A stretch of DNA of 64,000 nucleotides from Paenibacillus sp. BJ-4 (GTDB taxonomy: Bacteria; Bacillota; Bacilli; Paenibacillales; Paenibacillaceae), in NCBI RefSeq assembly GCF_020404765.1, contig NZ_JAIVEM010000190.1:34723-98722 (forward strand), written 5' to 3'. The position numbers were made by a program, and so were the translations under genes. How positions within the stretch are numbered: position 1 is the first letter of the stretch; every line of letters begins with the position of its first letter. Shown in pieces: positions 51,256 to 58,860 of the stretch. The notes below the pieces were generated by a model that saw only the letters and a program-made list of their open reading frames with translations, did no database searches and was not told where the DNA came from.

Positions 51256-52605
51256 TTAGTGTGTAAGGTATCGCAGCAGGAAAATAGCAAGTGTTACCGT
51301 TGCTGCACCACCGAGACGTGTGGATACCTGGGCAAATGGCATGAGTCCCATTCTATCGGCTGCGGAAAGAATCGCAACATCCCCTGTTCCACCTTGGCTG
51401 CATCGAGTAGAAGTAATAATCGCAGCTTCAACCGGATACATTTTCATCCACTTACCAGCAAAATATCCACCCACAACCACGGTTAATACAGTTACAAAAA
51501 TGGTGATGAAATAAGCAGGGCTAATTACAGAAATTAGTGCCTCCCATGGTGTTTTAGCAACACCTACCGCAAGCAGGAGCGGGTACGTTACGGCGATAAC
51601 AAAGAAACGCTGCATCTGTTGCGCTCCGTCTTCAAGGAATTTTGGCAACCAACCAAAATATTTAGCCAGGAATGCCGCAAAGAGCATTACGATCGGACCA
51701 GGCAGACCAATAAACTCAGCGGCTAAGATACCTACCATGAAGAATCCGATAGCTAAAATTGCTCCGGCAGCCATTTGGTAAAGATCAAGCGGTTTTTTGT
51801 TTTTATCCTCTGCAAGTCCCAAAACATCGCTATCCCCTGTTTTGAGGAGCGTGCCGTTACCGGTAAGTTCTGGTTTTCTATCTCCCAGTTGTTTCAACAA
51901 GCCCGCCAGGATAATAGCACACAAGCTACCCAACATGACCGCAGGAATAACCATGGCAAATTGTTCACCTTGGGTCGAACCTAAAATTTGGCTGTAGCCG
52001 ATAGATAGTGGAATCGCACCTTCACCAACGCCTCCCGCCATGATAGGAACAAGGATGTAAAACAAGGTATCATACGCAGGGATTCCCAAAGCCACACCTG
52101 TAAGCAAACCGACGCCTGTTCCGAGAATGGATCCGATCGTCAAAGGGACAGCCAATCGAATGACCGCTTTTATCATGAGTTCACGGTTCATACCAAGGAT
52201 ACTACCAGCGATAACAATTGCGATGTACACATACAGGAAATTGGTATTATCCATAAAGACAGTAACGGAATCAATGGCTGACTGCGGGAGAAGATGAGCA
52301 TACACCATGTAAGAAGGAACAAACGTTGCCATAATTGCAGCGCCTCCAATATCCTTTAGAATAGGGATGCGCTTTCCAATTTCCGCCAGAATAAAGCCAT
52401 ACAATACCATGACAGATACAGCCCCGGGCATATCATTACCGAGCTTTCCGGAGTTCATCAGCAAGTAGACAACAGCCATAAACGGGATGTAAAGGCCTAC
52501 AGGAATGACCCCTCCAATCTTGTAATTCAACACCTTTTGCCATTTGGACTCTGTTCGTGGCTGTAGCTTAAGCTCTGCGGCTTCTTGTAGATTATTAGTG
52601 ACCAC
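51256..52605 (-). CDS. 2-hydroxycarboxylate (citrate/malate) transporter, CitS/CitP/CimH family
   Basis: 449 residues with about 11 transmembrane helices. The 2HCT family has two re-entrant loops with GG motifs; these are seen as MAGGVGEGAIPLS and in the C-terminal half as TSTRCSQGGTGDVAIL. Members exchange or symport citrate, malate and lactate. Position before the citrate lyase operon, with the same promoter element, points to citrate. Na+ symport versus citrate/acetate exchange cannot be told. GTG start at 52605 with AAGGAGG seven bases upstream. Confidence 0.92.
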   Translation of the reverse strand: MVTNNLQEAAELKLQPRTESKWQKVLNYKIGGVIPVGLYIPFMAVVYLLMNSGKLGNDMPGAVSVMVLYGFILAEIGKRIPILKDIGGAAIMATFVPSYMVYAHLLPQSAIDSVTVFMDNTNFLYVYIAIVIAGSILGMNRELMIKAVIRLAVPLTIGSILGTGVGLLTGVALGIPAYDTLFYILVPIMAGGVGEGAIPLSIGYSQILGSTQGEQFAMVIPAVMLGSLCAIILAGLLKQLGDRKPELTGNGTLLKTGDSDVLGLAEDKNKKPLDLYQMAAGAILAIGFFMVGILAAEFIGLPGPIVMLFAAFLAKYFGWLPKFLEDGAQQMQRFFVIAVTYPLLLAVGVAKTPWEALISVISPAYFITIFVTVLTVVVGGYFAGKWMKMYPVEAAIITSTRCSQGGTGDVAILSAADRMGLMPFAQVSTRLGGAATVTLAIFLLRYLTH

Positions 52606-52720
52606 TTGATCGCCTCCTTGAGATCAATCTGCGTTTTATTCTCGAATCAATCGCTGGCCCAGGTATTTACAAGATTTGTAGTAGAACGCTTTCACTCATT
52701 GGATGATTCGAGATAACTAT

Positions 52721-52774
52721 ATTGTAAAAAGCAAATCTTAAAGTATCCTGATTAATTCTTAAATGTTTTTAAGA
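52721..52774 (-). promoter_or_regulatory. Promoter with shared 40-bp element, citrate transporter
   Basis: Minus strand: 40-bp element 52735-52774 (begins TCTTAAAAACATTTAAGA, ends CAGGATACTTTAAGAT), 8 bp, TACAAT (52721-52726). Contains a TTCTTAAA/TTTAAGAA dyad. Same sequence and same spacing to the -10 as the element before the kinase operon. Confidence 0.8.
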
Positions 52775-52791
52775 ATCATGCGACAAAATTA

Positions 52792-52806
52792 TGTCAGCGT
52801 TTTCAA
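52792..52806 (-). promoter_or_regulatory. CcpA catabolite-responsive element (cre)
   Basis: TTGAAAACGCTGACA on the minus strand meets every fixed position of the B. subtilis cre consensus WTGNAANCGNWNNCW. It lies 187 bp upstream of the transporter GTG and just upstream of the shared 40-bp element, so glucose repression of citrate uptake is likely. The rest of the gap 52606-53182 shows no gene. Confidence 0.7.
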
Positions 52807-53114
52807 GAAAAAAACTATGGTTGACTCATTTACTAATACAGCTTTTTTTCAACGTATTTGAGGTAGGCCAAAGGATCTTGACGAGCACGACAAACTCACC
52901 GCAGCGGAGAATATGTTCGTTCCCACTGCGGCGTCCCGTGGTTCGTCGGTGCATCGTCCTATTTTGACTAAAAAATGTTCATGGTCATTATTTGTGCGAG
53001 GGATTTTGTGTCCAGTTTTAAGTTTGCGGTCTTGTGATACCGCCCTCTAAAGTTATGTATTCTCTTTTATTACCAAATTAAGGATGGCTAGAGAAATAAT
53101 CAGCCGTAGAAAAA

Positions 53115-53141
53115 AAGCCCCCCGAGTCCATCGGCGTGCTT
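53115..53141 (-). terminator. Terminator of the response regulator gene
   Basis: Stem AAGCACGCCGA / TCGGGGGGCTT (two mismatches) followed by a run of T on the minus strand, 42 bp past the regulator stop. Confidence 0.7.
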
Positions 53142-53182
53142 TCAAGAGAACGTATACAATTGAATAGAAGTATATTGTTAAT

Positions 53183-53881
53183 CTATCTTTCAACTGAAAA
53201 ACGATATCCGATTCCCCAGACGGTTTTGATATATTTCGGATTCGTGGGATTTTCTTCAATTTTGGTCCGCAGGTGTCTGATATAGACCATAATCGTATTA
53301 TTATCGACAACCGTATCTTTCCAGATGTTTTGATATAGCTGTTCTTTCGAGAAGACCTGATTGGGGTTCTCCATAAAAAATTTCATGAGTTGTAATTCTT
53401 TTGATGACAACGCGATTTCCTGATTATTTTTTTGAAACGTATAGGTATGATGATTGAATAGAAATGGTCCCAACGCAATGTGTAAGGCTTGTTGTTTTGA
53501 TTCCTGAAGCTGGCGATATCTTTTAATCTGGTTCTTTACCTGAGCACAAAGCACAGGAGGACTAAATGGCTTGGTAATATAGGCATCTGCCCCAAGTCCA
53601 AGTCCAATGATCTGATCTGTGTCTTCTTTTTTTCCGCTCAGAAAAATGATTGGCGTATGGATGCCCATATTACGCGTTTGACCAAGCACATCATAGCCAT
53701 CAATATTTTCCATCATAATGTCCAGGAGGACGAGATCGAATGGCTCCTCGCTAATCATCCGCATGGCTTCCATGCCGTTTTCAGCCTGAAGCACAACCAT
53801 TCCATCGCCTTCAAGAACCGTTTTAATCAATTTTCTGATAGCGATTTCATCGTCAACAACCAATACTCTCGGTTTGCTCAT
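53183..53881 (-). CDS. OmpR/PhoB-type response regulator
   Basis: 232 residues. Receiver domain with DDE near residue 13, phosphoacceptor Asp in LVLLDIMME and Lys in ITKPFSPP; C-terminal winged helix with SSKELQLMKFFMENPNQVFSKEQLY and VWGIGYRF. No sensor kinase follows it directly. It is the gene upstream of the citrate transporter on the same strand and the nearest candidate to bind the shared 40-bp element, but that link is inferred. The ATG at 53881 is chosen; an ATG at 53893 would sit against its own ribosome site. Confidence 0.88.
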   Translation of the reverse strand: MSKPRVLVVDDEIAIRKLIKTVLEGDGMVVLQAENGMEAMRMISEEPFDLVLLDIMMENIDGYDVLGQTRNMGIHTPIIFLSGKKEDTDQIIGLGLGADAYITKPFSPPVLCAQVKNQIKRYRQLQESKQQALHIALGPFLFNHHTYTFQKNNQEIALSSKELQLMKFFMENPNQVFSKEQLYQNIWKDTVVDNNTIMVYIRHLRTKIEENPTNPKYIKTVWGIGYRFSVER

Positions 53882-54120
53882 TCTTGACCCCATTCCTTTC
53901 TAAAATTCTTCCTACGAAAACCCTTTTTAACAATACAAAAAAAACAAAAAAATGGGAGCAATGCCCCCCCCAAAAAAACGCCCCTACGGCTCGAAACACC
54001 TATGATACTTCAAGTATAGCCATTGTGTGCAGACTCGATCAAGACACGTACCTTGGCTACAGTTGCTACGCACTCGTCGGGTAAGCGCACTTTATAATCC
54101 GTAAGATACATGTGGTGAGG

Positions 54121-54243
54121 GAAGAAAAATGGTATTTGGCAATCCCACGATACAGCGTGCTTGCGAAAATGCCCAACTCTCTCTCCACTTGGGCGACAGC
54201 TTGAAGGATGATTTTATTCTCGCTTCTCGGTGTCCACCTTTTA
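54121..54243 (-). pseudogene. Remnant of an IS3-type transposase OrfA
   Basis: In one minus-strand frame: TKRWTPRSENKIILQAVAQ, then ERELGIFASTLYRGIAKY. This has the helix-turn-helix shape of IS3-family OrfA (KRxxP...K..AV..V....LGxSxSTLYRWIKKY), but has no start codon, a stop just before, and no OrfB after it. It lies in the gene-poor stretch 53882-54568. Confidence 0.5.
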
Positions 54244-54390
54244 GTCTAGCATCATTTGGGCCAACTCTATATGTTGTATGTCATACATCTCCAAAAAATC
54301 CCTAATTCCTTGTTGAATGTCTTTATAAAACCTTTTCGTCAATATTTTGGAAAAACCAATTCCGCCCACTTGCTGTCGTGAGTGGAACAT
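54241..54390 (-). CDS. Short hypothetical ORF
   Basis: 49 codons starting MFHSRQQVGGIGFSKIL and ending HIELAQMMLD. Codon use looks protein-like, but GGCGGAG touches the ATG. Its stop abuts the transposase remnant, so it may be another piece of a lost element. Not recognised. Confidence 0.3.
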   Translation of the reverse strand: MFHSRQQVGGIGFSKILTKRFYKDIQQGIRDFLEMYDIQHIELAQMMLD

Positions 54391-54437
54391 CTCCGCCTGT
54401 TTTCATCCTATGTATGGACTTTTGAAGCGTCAGCGAA

Positions 54438-54558
54438 GCGAGTGATTTGAATCCGAAGAAGCGGAGCGTTCGCCTTTGCCTCTGAATTCCAACCTTCTGC
54501 TCTTATTACAATCAGAGGAATTCAGAGGCAACAGTGATCGGAGGATCAAATCACACGC
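54438..54558. repeat. Nested palindromic intergenic element
   Basis: Inner arms TTGCCTCTGAATTCC (54476-54490) and GGAATTCAGAGGCAA (54517-54531) are perfect inverted repeats. Outer arms GCGAGTGATTTGAATCC (54438-54454) and GGATCAAATCACACGC (54543-54558) are near-perfect. The whole could fold into one long hairpin next to the 3' end of the ABC exporter gene. The left outer arm recurs at 42031-42050. Confidence 0.7.
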
Positions 54559-54568
54559 GAAGCGGCCT

Positions 54569-56386
54569 CTAATGCTCCATACTCCTTTCCCCCATCTCCA
54601 CAAACTGCTTTTGGGCCAGCTCGCGGTATACCTGATGGGACTCTATTAACTCGGCATGAGTTCCTGCACCTGTCACCCTGCCCTTGTCCAACACGATAAT
54701 CTGATCGGAGTGAACGACCGTAGACAAACGGTGAGCGATAACAATCGTCGTTCGTCCCTCCATCAAGTTCGCCAGCGCCTTTTGCACTTCATGTTCGGAT
54801 GAGCTGTCCAAGCTGGAGGTAGCCTCATCCAGCATGAGAATGTCGGGGCTGCGAAGAAGCGCACGCGCAATGGCAATCCGTTGGCGCTGCCCGCCGGACA
54901 GCTTCATCCCACGTTCCCCTACCTCAGTATCATAGCCTTGAGGCAAATCCATAATAAACGTGTCCGCATATGCCATCCTGGCTGCCTGTCTTACCTCTTC
55001 CAAATCAGCTTCCCGTCCCAAGCCATACGTGATATTATCTCTGACCGTTCCGGTCATCATTGAGCTTTCCTGCGACACATAGCCGATTTTGGAACGCCAG
55101 GAGGATAATGTATATGACGATATCGGTTCATCTCCATAACAGATTTCCCCGGTATTTGGTACATAAAAGCGCTCCAACAATGAAAACAGGGTGGATTTAC
55201 CGCTTCCGCTCGGACCTACAAACGCTGTCGTACGGTTAGCTGGAATGACCAAATTTGCGTGATGAAGAACCTCTTCACCTTCGGTATAGGAAAAAGCAAC
55301 ATCATGCAGCACAATATCCCTGCTCTCTTTTGCCGCTTCCAGCTTCAATTCCAATGGCTCCTCTTCATGATCCAAAATAGTCTGAATCCGCTCAGTAGCT
55401 CCAACCACCTTTTGCAAACGTGAATACAGGGTCGTGAATTGTGCCATCGGTGTAATCACCTGAAACAGCAGCAAAATAAAAGCCACCAAATCCCCGGCAG
55501 TCAGCATGCCCGATGCCACTCGTACGCCACCTACACCCAAAATAATGACCAGTACTGCAGTTAGCAGAAAGGTAGAAATAGGCCCTACAAGAGCCAAAAT
55601 ACGGGATTCCTGTAGACCAAAGCGGAACATCCGGAAGATGCGATCCTCCCCGGCCTCTGCTTCTCTGCTTTCTGTTCCATAAGCCTTCACCAGCCTAATT
55701 TCACCAATAACCTGACTCAGCACTGAGGTCAGATCTGCCATCTCGTCCTGCTGCTTTTTGGAGATACGATACATTTTCCGCCCTACCGGAAACAAAATAA
55801 GAGCTGTTAGCGGAACAATCGTCATAATAATGAGCGTCATAACCCAATCCAGATAAAATAACAACGCAATACCGCCAATAATTGCAATCACATTAGAAAT
55901 CAGGTTGACAAGATACTCCGTAATAAGGTTCATAATCAGGCTTGTATCATTGGTGACACGACTCATCGTATCTCCTGACCTATTCCGGTCAAAGTACGGG
56001 ATAGGGAGAGACAAAATTTTATGCCATAAGCGTTTGCGCAAATTAGCCACAATTTTGTGTCCGGCATAATTCAGCATATAGATAGAAACCGCCGAAGCTA
56101 CAGCTTGAAGCACAAAAGCGCCAAGCAAACCCAAAATGACCATACGATTCAGTGAAGAAAAGGTCAAACCGTCGATCAGTCCCTTGGTCATCAGCGGTAC
56201 AATTAAACCGGCAATCGTCTGAACCAGAGTCAGGATCATGGCAATAGTGAGAATGGCTTTGGGTGGATGTGCACTCGCAATTAATTTGATGAACCGACCC
56301 ATGCCGGCCTTATTGGGTCTTTTAGTTGGCTTTTTCTGCTTCCAGTCCTGTTGTTCATCTTGCTGTAAATGATGCTCATTTTCCAT
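54569..56386 (-). CDS. ABC exporter, fused permease and ATPase (BmrA type)
   Basis: 605-residue half-transporter working as a dimer: six transmembrane helices (residues 35-320) then an ATPase domain with Walker A GPSGSGKST, LSGGQ signature, Walker B ILMLDEATSSLD and the H-loop IAHRLST. Similar to BmrA/multidrug and lipid exporters; the substrate is not predictable. The N-terminal 30 residues are hydrophilic and Gln/Lys-rich. No adjacent regulator gene. Confidence 0.92.
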   Translation of the reverse strand: MENEHHLQQDEQQDWKQKKPTKRPNKAGMGRFIKLIASAHPPKAILTIAMILTLVQTIAGLIVPLMTKGLIDGLTFSSLNRMVILGLLGAFVLQAVASAVSIYMLNYAGHKIVANLRKRLWHKILSLPIPYFDRNRSGDTMSRVTNDTSLIMNLITEYLVNLISNVIAIIGGIALLFYLDWVMTLIIMTIVPLTALILFPVGRKMYRISKKQQDEMADLTSVLSQVIGEIRLVKAYGTESREAEAGEDRIFRMFRFGLQESRILALVGPISTFLLTAVLVIILGVGGVRVASGMLTAGDLVAFILLLFQVITPMAQFTTLYSRLQKVVGATERIQTILDHEEEPLELKLEAAKESRDIVLHDVAFSYTEGEEVLHHANLVIPANRTTAFVGPSGSGKSTLFSLLERFYVPNTGEICYGDEPISSYTLSSWRSKIGYVSQESSMMTGTVRDNITYGLGREADLEEVRQAARMAYADTFIMDLPQGYDTEVGERGMKLSGGQRQRIAIARALLRSPDILMLDEATSSLDSSSEHEVQKALANLMEGRTTIVIAHRLSTVVHSDQIIVLDKGRVTGAGTHAELIESHQVYRELAQKQFVEMGERSMEH

Positions 56387-56436
56387 AAACCCTTAACCTC
56401 GCTTCCGATTCTGACCATTCTTGTCCAAACAACAAC

Positions 56437-56455
56437 ACCCGCGCTCTGCGCGGGT
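56437..56455 (-). terminator. Probable terminator of the purine permease gene
   Basis: Perfect 7-bp arms ACCCGCG / CGCGGGT and a GT-rich tail on the minus strand. Confidence 0.55.
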
Positions 56456-56484
56456 ATGAAAAATACATCCTATCTTCGATTTTA

Positions 56485-57783
56485 CTACACCAGAGAATGA
56501 AGCACAAAGTTAGCTACAAACAGTGCAGAAATGATATACAGAGCGACAGGCACTTCCTTGCCTCGTCCTGCTGCCAGCTTGGCAACAGGGTATGCAATAA
56601 AACCAAATGCCATCCCGTCTACAATGCTGTAAGTAAAGGGCATCATCACCATGATCAGAAATGCCGGAAAGGCCTCGGTAAAATCGCTAAAATCCATCTC
56701 ACGCACATTTTGCACCATCAGCCCGCCAATAATGATTAACACGGGGGCAATAGCGCTATCAGGAATATAAGCCAGCAGCGGAATGCAGAAGAACGTGGCC
56801 CCGAATAATATAGCAGTTACTAGCGGTGTTACGCCCGAACGTCCCCCTGCTGCAATACCCGCTGTCGATTCTGCCGCAGCTACTGCCGGACTGCTGCCTA
56901 AAATACCGGCAAAAATATTGGTCACCGCCAATACACGCAGGCTATTCTTAAAAGTGTCCGGTCTTCCAATCATGTTGGTCTGCGCAGTAATCATACCAAT
57001 ATTCTCAAATAGCACAATAAGCAGCAGGAGAAAAACAGCGATCCAGAAGGCTACCGAAGCGATACCTGAAAAGGACAGCTCTCCAAACAACTGCCCATAC
57101 TGCCGCACGGTTTCAGACGTTCGCACCGTACTTGTCGGCTCTACAGCTCCCAGCACGTAAGCCAGCCCCGTTCCCGCCAAAATACTGATCAGCAGCCCTC
57201 CCTGAACGTTACGGACAAACAATACAATAGCGAGCAGCAACGTTACACAAGCCGTGATCACCTTAGGGTCATTAAAATGACCGATGGCCACAAAGGTCGT
57301 TTGATGAGCAATCACGATACCGCTTTTTTGCAATCCAATAAAGGTTAAAAACAAGCCAATTCCTACCGTAATTCCGTGCTGTAAATTATGGGGTATTGCC
57401 TGGCTAATCAGCTTGTACAAAGATGTAAATGCTACAACGGCGAACAAAAGCCCTGTGACGGTGACCACCATCAACGCTTCCTGCCAGCTCAGCTTCATCG
57501 AATGTACGAGCGTATAAGTGAAAAACGCATTAATCCCCATCCCTGGCACAACGACCATAGGAGATTTTCCACCAAAAGCCATCAGCAGACAGCCGATAAT
57601 GGACGTGAGCAGTGTCCCGAGCATCGCCCCTTGCAGGGGAATCCCGGCATCTGCCAAAATGGTCGCATTGACCATTACAATATATACAACGGAAAAATAA
57701 GAAATGGCACCGGCGGCCAATTCCTTTTTCCAATGATGCTCGGCTTTGAAACCGAGACTTCTGGACCATAGTCCATCCTTCAT
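56485..57783 (-). CDS. NCS2-family purine permease (AzgA/PbuG type)
   Basis: 432 residues, about 13 membrane segments, nucleobase:H+ symporter of the AzgA branch (hypoxanthine/guanine/adenine). Key segments: VVVPGMGINAFFTYTLV, GIGLFLTFIGLQ and AAESTAGIAAGGRSGVTPLV. The ATG at 57783 has GGAGGG seven bases upstream; the frame to 57885 is not supported. I saw no purine riboswitch in the 174-bp leader. Confidence 0.9.
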   Translation of the reverse strand: MKDGLWSRSLGFKAEHHWKKELAAGAISYFSVVYIVMVNATILADAGIPLQGAMLGTLLTSIIGCLLMAFGGKSPMVVVPGMGINAFFTYTLVHSMKLSWQEALMVVTVTGLLFAVVAFTSLYKLISQAIPHNLQHGITVGIGLFLTFIGLQKSGIVIAHQTTFVAIGHFNDPKVITACVTLLLAIVLFVRNVQGGLLISILAGTGLAYVLGAVEPTSTVRTSETVRQYGQLFGELSFSGIASVAFWIAVFLLLLIVLFENIGMITAQTNMIGRPDTFKNSLRVLAVTNIFAGILGSSPAVAAAESTAGIAAGGRSGVTPLVTAILFGATFFCIPLLAYIPDSAIAPVLIIIGGLMVQNVREMDFSDFTEAFPAFLIMVMMPFTYSIVDGMAFGFIAYPVAKLAAGRGKEVPVALYIISALFVANFVLHSLV

Positions 57784-57957
57784 AGCAAAACCCTCCAGCA
57801 AGTTGTCCAATCTAGTTGCAGCAAGCTGCACTTTTTCAAAACAAAAAGAGCTGCAGTCGACTGTGACACAATGAATGTGACGCACAGAACTACAGGTCTT
57901 AAAGTAAATTCATACTGCTACAAAATATACAAGTATACAGCCATGCTATCTTAGAAA

Positions 57958-58707
57958 CTACACGCCAGCGCGCTCTAGCAAATCCTTAACGGCTACACTG
58001 ACCATGATTAAGCCTGCTACCGGAGGTACGTAAGCGTTGCTCGCAGGGGGCTGCTTCGCTTTTCGGATTTCAGGTGCATTCGCAGGTACGATTTTCTTCG
58101 TAATGTCTTCGCGCGGCTTCATTGGCTCCTCATCGGAGAAGACAACCTTAACGCCTTTGGTAATGCCTTCCTTACGCAGCTTGGTGCGGATAACACGGGC
58201 AATCGGGTCCATTCTTGTCTGGGAAATATCCACCACCCGAAAACGACTCGGGTCCATTTTATTCGCGGCGCCCATACTGGAGATCATCGGAATCCCACGT
58301 TTCAGACATTCCTTGATCAAATGAATTTTGTAAATAATGGTATCCGAGGCATCCAGCACATAATCCAGATCGTATTTAAACAGCTCTTCATATGTTTCTT
58401 CGGTGTAAAACATGTTCAGCGCAATGGCTTCACATTCAGGGTTAATCAGCTTCACGCGCTCTACCATCAGATCAGCCTTTTTTTGACCTACCGTTGTTGT
58501 CAGCGCATGAATCTGGCGGTTAATGTTGGTAATGTCTACGACATCTTTATCGATCAAAATAATACGTCCGACACCCGTCCGCGCCAGTGCCTCGACTGCA
58601 ATCGAGCCAACTCCGCCAATACCCAGCACGGCTACCGTACTATTCTTCATAACTTCCAGACCCTCAGAGCCAATGGCCAGCTCTGTTCGTGAAAATTGAT
58701 GCAGCAT
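57958..58707 (-). CDS. tcdA: tRNA threonylcarbamoyladenosine dehydratase
   Basis: Cyclises t6A37 of tRNA to ct6A, using ATP. 249 residues of the E1/ThiF family: GIGGVGSIAVEALARTG nucleotide loop, DKDVVDITNINRQ and SSMGAANKMDP. Located after hisS-aspS, as yrvM in B. subtilis, so probably the distal gene of that operon, separated by a hairpin. Confidence 0.93.
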   Translation of the reverse strand: MLHQFSRTELAIGSEGLEVMKNSTVAVLGIGGVGSIAVEALARTGVGRIILIDKDVVDITNINRQIHALTTTVGQKKADLMVERVKLINPECEAIALNMFYTEETYEELFKYDLDYVLDASDTIIYKIHLIKECLKRGIPMISSMGAANKMDPSRFRVVDISQTRMDPIARVIRTKLRKEGITKGVKVVFSDEEPMKPREDITKKIVPANAPEIRKAKQPPASNAYVPPVAGLIMVSVAVKDLLERAGV

Positions 58708-58762
58708 GTGGTATATCCTCCCTTACTGATTTTAACTTTAGGCTTAAACACCAACATACAAA

Positions 58763-58802
58763 CCATGAACCCATTATCCATAAAAGGGTAACGGGTTCAT
58801 GG
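58763..58802 (-). terminator. Hairpin after aspS (possible weak terminator)
   Basis: Perfect 10-bp arms CCATGAACCC / GGGTTCATGG, but no proper U tract follows, so it may only partly stop transcription into tcdA. Confidence 0.5.
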
Positions 58803-58860
58803 CAATTTATAAGCTATTCACAAGCCAATGGATGGCACTTGCTTAAGCCAAATGTTTGTC

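Noticed and set aside
52860..52960. CCGCAG/CTGCGG hairpin in the gap after the response regulator
   Set aside because: Short 6-bp arms with a long loop and no U tract; not enough to call a terminator or element.
57784..57957. Possible purine riboswitch before the NCS2 permease
   Set aside because: No three-way-junction pattern with the conserved TATA and TCTACC loops was found.
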